Made by a program: the position numbers and the translations under genes. A stretch of DNA of 64,000 nucleotides from Alloiococcus otitis ATCC 51267 (lineage in GTDB: Bacteria; Bacillota; Bacilli; Lactobacillales; Carnobacteriaceae_A): assembly GCF_000315445.1 (NCBI RefSeq), contig NZ_JH992957.1, positions 69,252 through 133,251 on the forward strand, read 5' to 3'. Below, in pieces: positions 61,105-64,000 of the stretch. The notes below the pieces were generated by a model. The model saw only the letters and a list, made by a program, of their open reading frames with translations, did no database searches and had not been told where the DNA came from. The stretch's first letter is position 1, and each line of letters begins with the position of its first letter.

Positions 61105-63885
61105 ATGGAAGTTAAAGATACTTTAAACTTATTGAAAACTGATTTTTCAATGCGGGCCAAGTTATCCCAAAAAGAGCCGGCCTACCAAAAAAAGTGGGAA
61201 GAGGATCAACTCTTTGAACAAATGCTAGAGAAAAACAAGGATAAGGAGCCCTTTATCTTACACGATGGCCCTCCTTATGCCAATGGGAACATTCACATCG
61301 GCCACGCCTTAAATAAAATTACAAAAGATATTATCAACCGCTACAAGACCATGGCAGGTTACTACACCCCCTATGTGCCGGGTTGGGATACCCACGGCTT
61401 ACCTATTGAGTCAGCCTTGACCAAGTCTGGGGTGGACCGCAAGTCCATGTCCGTGGCGGAATTCAGAAAATTATGTGAAGACTATGCCTGGGACCAAATT
61501 AACCAGCAAAGAAAGGATTTTAAACGCTTAGGCGTTCTTGGCCGTTGGGACGACCCTTATGTGACCTTGACCAAGGATTATGAAGCCGCTCAAATTCGAG
61601 TCTTTAGTGAAATGGCCCTAAAAGGCTACATCTACCGGGGTCTCAAGCCAGTATACTGGTCACCATCCAGTGAATCAGCCTTGGCCGAAGCGGAGATCGA
61701 ATACAAGGATGTTAGAGGGCCTAGTATTTACGTTAGCTTTGATGTCAAGGATGGCAAGGGAGTGCTTGACCAAGGCGATAAAATTGTGATCTGGACCACC
61801 ACCCCTTGGACCCTACCTTCCAACTTGGCTATTGCTGTCCACCCTGAAGGGGAGTATGGAGTTTACCAAGTTGAGGGCCAAAACTATGTAGTGGCCACCA
61901 AGTTGATTGATGAAGTCTCTGAAAAAGTGGGCTGGGAAGATATTGAACTCGTCCGAACCATTAAAGGGGAAGACTTGGAGAATATTATCTGCCTCCACCC
62001 ATACTTAGACCGAGAGTCTCTGGTTATCCTCGGTGACCACGTTACTTTCGATAGCGGAACTGGTTTGGTCCACACTGCTCCAGGGCACGGGGACGATGAC
62101 TATATTGTCTGCCAAAAATATGACCTGCCTGTCTTATCACCAATTGATGACAAGGGTTACTTTACAGATGAAGTGCCAGAATTTGAAGGCTTGTTCTACG
62201 ATGATGCCAATATCAAGTCCACCGACCTCTTAAAAGAAAACAATGCCCTCCTTCATATGGAATTTAGAACCCACTCCTACCCTCATGATTGGCGGACTAA
62301 AAAGCCGGTCATTTTCCGGGCAACCCCACAATGGTTTGCTTCCATTGACAAGTTTAGACAAGCCATCTTAGATGAAGTGGAAAAAGTCGACTGGACCCAA
62401 GACTGGGGGATGAAACGTCTTTATAACATGGTTGAAAACCGGGGCGACTGGGTCATTTCCCGGCAACGGGCTTGGGGTGTTCCCCTCCCAATCTTCTACG
62501 GAGAAGACGGGACAGCCATTATGACCGAAGAAACCCTCCGCCACGTTGAAGCATTGATTGCAGAGTACGGGTCCAATGTCTGGTTTGAAAGAGATGCTAA
62601 GGACTTACTTCCGGAAGGCTTTGAACACCCATCTAGTCCTAACGGTCAATTTACCAAGGAAACAGATATCATGGATGTTTGGTTCGACTCTGGGTCTTCC
62701 CACCAGGCAGTCTTGAAGGGCCGGGGTGACCTATCTTACCCAGCCGACCTCTACTTGGAAGGCTCTGACCAATATCGGGGCTGGTTTAACTCTAGTATTA
62801 CCACTGGGGTTGCTGTTAATGGTCAGGCGCCTTACAAGGCTGTTCTATCTCAAGGATTTGTCTTAGATGGGGAAGGCTACAAGATGAGTAAGTCAGTCGG
62901 GAATGTCATTGACCCTAATGATGTTGCCAACGACATGGGTGCTGACATTATCCGCTTATGGTCTATCTCAGTTGATACAGAAGCTGATGTCCGCGTCTCA
63001 CATGATATCTTGAACCAAGTCGCTGAAGTCTACCGTAAGATCCGTAACACTGTCCGCTTCCTAATCCAAAATACAGAAGATTTTGATCCCAAGGTCAACG
63101 AAGTAGACTACCAAGACTTGTCTGGCTTGGATCAGTATATTCTTGTCCAGACTGACCGTTTAGTGGACCAAGTCTTGACTGCTTATGATGAGTATAACTA
63201 TCTCGATATTTACAAGACTGTTAACCAGTTCTGTACAGTTACCCTGTCTAACTTCTATATGAATATTTCCAAAGACATTTTGTACATCGACCCAGAAGAT
63301 GCCCAAAGCCGCCGAGCAGTACAGACAGTCTTCTACAAAATCTTACTTGTCTTGGCCAAATTACTGGCCCCTGTTATCCCCCATACGGCTGAAGAGATTT
63401 GGTCCTACTTGTCTGAGCCAGAAGACTACGTACAATTATCTGATATGCCGAAGCGACAAAATTACCAAAATGCTTTAGAACTTGAAGACAAGTGGAGTCA
63501 ATTTTTAAGTATCCGAGACCATGTATTAAAAGCTAATGAAGTAGCCCGCGAGAACAAGTTGATTGGGAAAGACTTTGAAGCCAAAACCACCCTATACCTT
63601 GACCAGGCAGGAAGAGACCTACTGGATTCTTTGGACGTCAATGTTCGCCTCGTCTTGATCAGCTCCCAATTAGATGTTTTGGACTTAGCAGATAAACCGG
63701 ATGACGACCGCATCTTAGATTTTGACGGCGTATCTGTCTTAGTAGAGAAAATGCCAGGTGAAGTTTGCACCCGGTGCCGGATCACGACTGATGATCCTTA
63801 TGAATTACCAGAAGACAAGGGTTACTTGTGCCAACGTTGCCATGATATTGTCCAAGCTGACTACCCAGAAGTTTTAGAAAATTAG
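61105..63885 (+). CDS. ileS: isoleucyl-tRNA synthetase
   Basis: A 926-residue class I synthetase. HIGH is at 64-67 (NIHIGHAL), KMSKS at 593-597, and the editing domain (about 195-390) has [12 protein letters not shown]. The C-terminal zinc finger is complete: C888, C891, C909, C912. That finger is the mupirocin-sensitive eubacterial form. Preceded by AAAGGAGA and the T-box. Confidence 0.97.
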   Translation: MEVKDTLNLLKTDFSMRAKLSQKEPAYQKKWEEDQLFEQMLEKNKDKEPFILHDGPPYANGNIHIGHALNKITKDIINRYKTMAGYYTPYVPGWDTHGLPIESALTKSGVDRKSMSVAEFRKLCEDYAWDQINQQRKDFKRLGVLGRWDDPYVTLTKDYEAAQIRVFSEMALKGYIYRGLKPVYWSPSSESALAEAEIEYKDVRGPSIYVSFDVKDGKGVLDQGDKIVIWTTTPWTLPSNLAIAVHPEGEYGVYQVEGQNYVVATKLIDEVSEKVGWEDIELVRTIKGEDLENIICLHPYLDRESLVILGDHVTFDSGTGLVHTAPGHGDDDYIVCQKYDLPVLSPIDDKGYFTDEVPEFEGLFYDDANIKSTDLLKENNALLHMEFRTHSYPHDWRTKKPVIFRATPQWFASIDKFRQAILDEVEKVDWTQDWGMKRLYNMVENRGDWVISRQRAWGVPLPIFYGEDGTAIMTEETLRHVEALIAEYGSNVWFERDAKDLLPEGFEHPSSPNGQFTKETDIMDVWFDSGSSHQAVLKGRGDLSYPADLYLEGSDQYRGWFNSSITTGVAVNGQAPYKAVLSQGFVLDGEGYKMSKSVGNVIDPNDVANDMGADIIRLWSISVDTEADVRVSHDILNQVAEVYRKIRNTVRFLIQNTEDFDPKVNEVDYQDLSGLDQYILVQTDRLVDQVLTAYDEYNYLDIYKTVNQFCTVTLSNFYMNISKDILYIDPEDAQSRRAVQTVFYKILLVLAKLLAPVIPHTAEEIWSYLSEPEDYVQLSDMPKRQNYQNALELEDKWSQFLSIRDHVLKANEVARENKLIGKDFEAKTTLYLDQAGRDLLDSLDVNVRLVLISSQLDVLDLADKPDDDRILDFDGVSVLVEKMPGEVCTRCRITTDDPYELPEDKGYLCQRCHDIVQADYPEVLEN

Positions 63886-63950
63886 ACAAAAGGTCCATAC
63901 AAGAGTCTTATAAGCTTAGACCGAACTCGATTCTTTTGGCCAGAAAGCAA

Positions 63951-63983
63951 AAAAGCACCAGTCTAATCAGGCTGGTGCTTTTG
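63951..63983. terminator. intrinsic terminator after ileS
   Basis: AAAAGCACCAG and CTGGTGCTTTT pair around TCTAATCAGG; it can work on both strands. Confidence 0.92.
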
Positions 63984-64000
63984 GTCTATGTGCGCCCGGC

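Overview
This window is a low-to-moderate GC Gram-positive (Firmicutes, order Lactobacillales) chromosome segment. The yjbD-to-yjbO-like block, the yqeG-rpmF block, the division/cell-wall (dcw) cluster ending in divIVA-ileS, CtsR and CcpA-type operators and a T-box all point there. An Aerococcaceae-like genome is my best guess from overall gene content, but no rRNA is present to prove it. No tRNA, rRNA or CRISPR array was seen.

Layout. 1-760: the 3' end of a group II intron, then palindromic repeats and a 40-bp tandem repeat. 787-4738: an S-adenosylmethionine hydrolase (DUF62) with a complete ECF transporter; the ATPase gene carries a frameshift in an A-run. 4861-7053: a crotonase-family gene behind a cre-like site, then infC-rpmI-rplT with a leader terminator and an ATC start for infC. 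7299-16785: lplA, a cysteine-free Spx-like gene, mecA, an XRE/PLDc_N/ABC exporter cassette, coiA, a VanY-like lipoprotein and pepF. 16921-28850: a metabolic island with two glycerol dehydrogenase loci, an M20 deacylase, a lipoyl-domain/lipA/lplA cluster, dhaKLM and its dhaQ/dhaS regulators; it holds several gene remnants. 28939-34345: yjbH, yjbK, relQ, nadK, rluD and prfC. 34428-38954: clpE behind CtsR operators, then ptsH-ptsI. 39150-45845: DUF1797, yqeG-yqeH-yhbY-nadD-yqeK-rsfS-yqeM, tmcAL, DUF177 and rpmF. 46259-60781: DUF3397, mraZ, rsmH, ftsL, pbp2x, mraY, murD, murG, divIB, ftsA, ftsZ, sepF, ylmG, ylmH and divIVA. 60840-63885: T-box and ileS.

How it fits together. The gene order spx, mecA, coiA, pepF, yjbH, yjbK, yjbM, yjbN, yjbO known from Bacillus is retained here but split by two insertions: an ABC cassette between mecA and coiA, and the glycerol/lipoate island between pepF and yjbH. 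In this block both the Spx-like protein and its usual proteolytic adaptor YjbH lack the CxxC pair that makes the Bacillus proteins redox-responsive. The glycerol island looks like a duplicated gldA/dha locus: the first copy has collapsed to a promoter, 34 codons of dhaK and gldA; the second keeps gldA plus dhaM, dhaL and dhaK with a DhaS-type operator. Remnants of pepF and of an ABC exporter mark the edges of the repeat unit.

The most unusual items are the free-standing 88-residue lipoyl domain encoded with lipoyl synthase and a lipoate ligase, the paired cysteine loss in the Spx and YjbH homologues, the collapsed dha locus, and the SAM-hydrolase/ECF operon with its frameshift.
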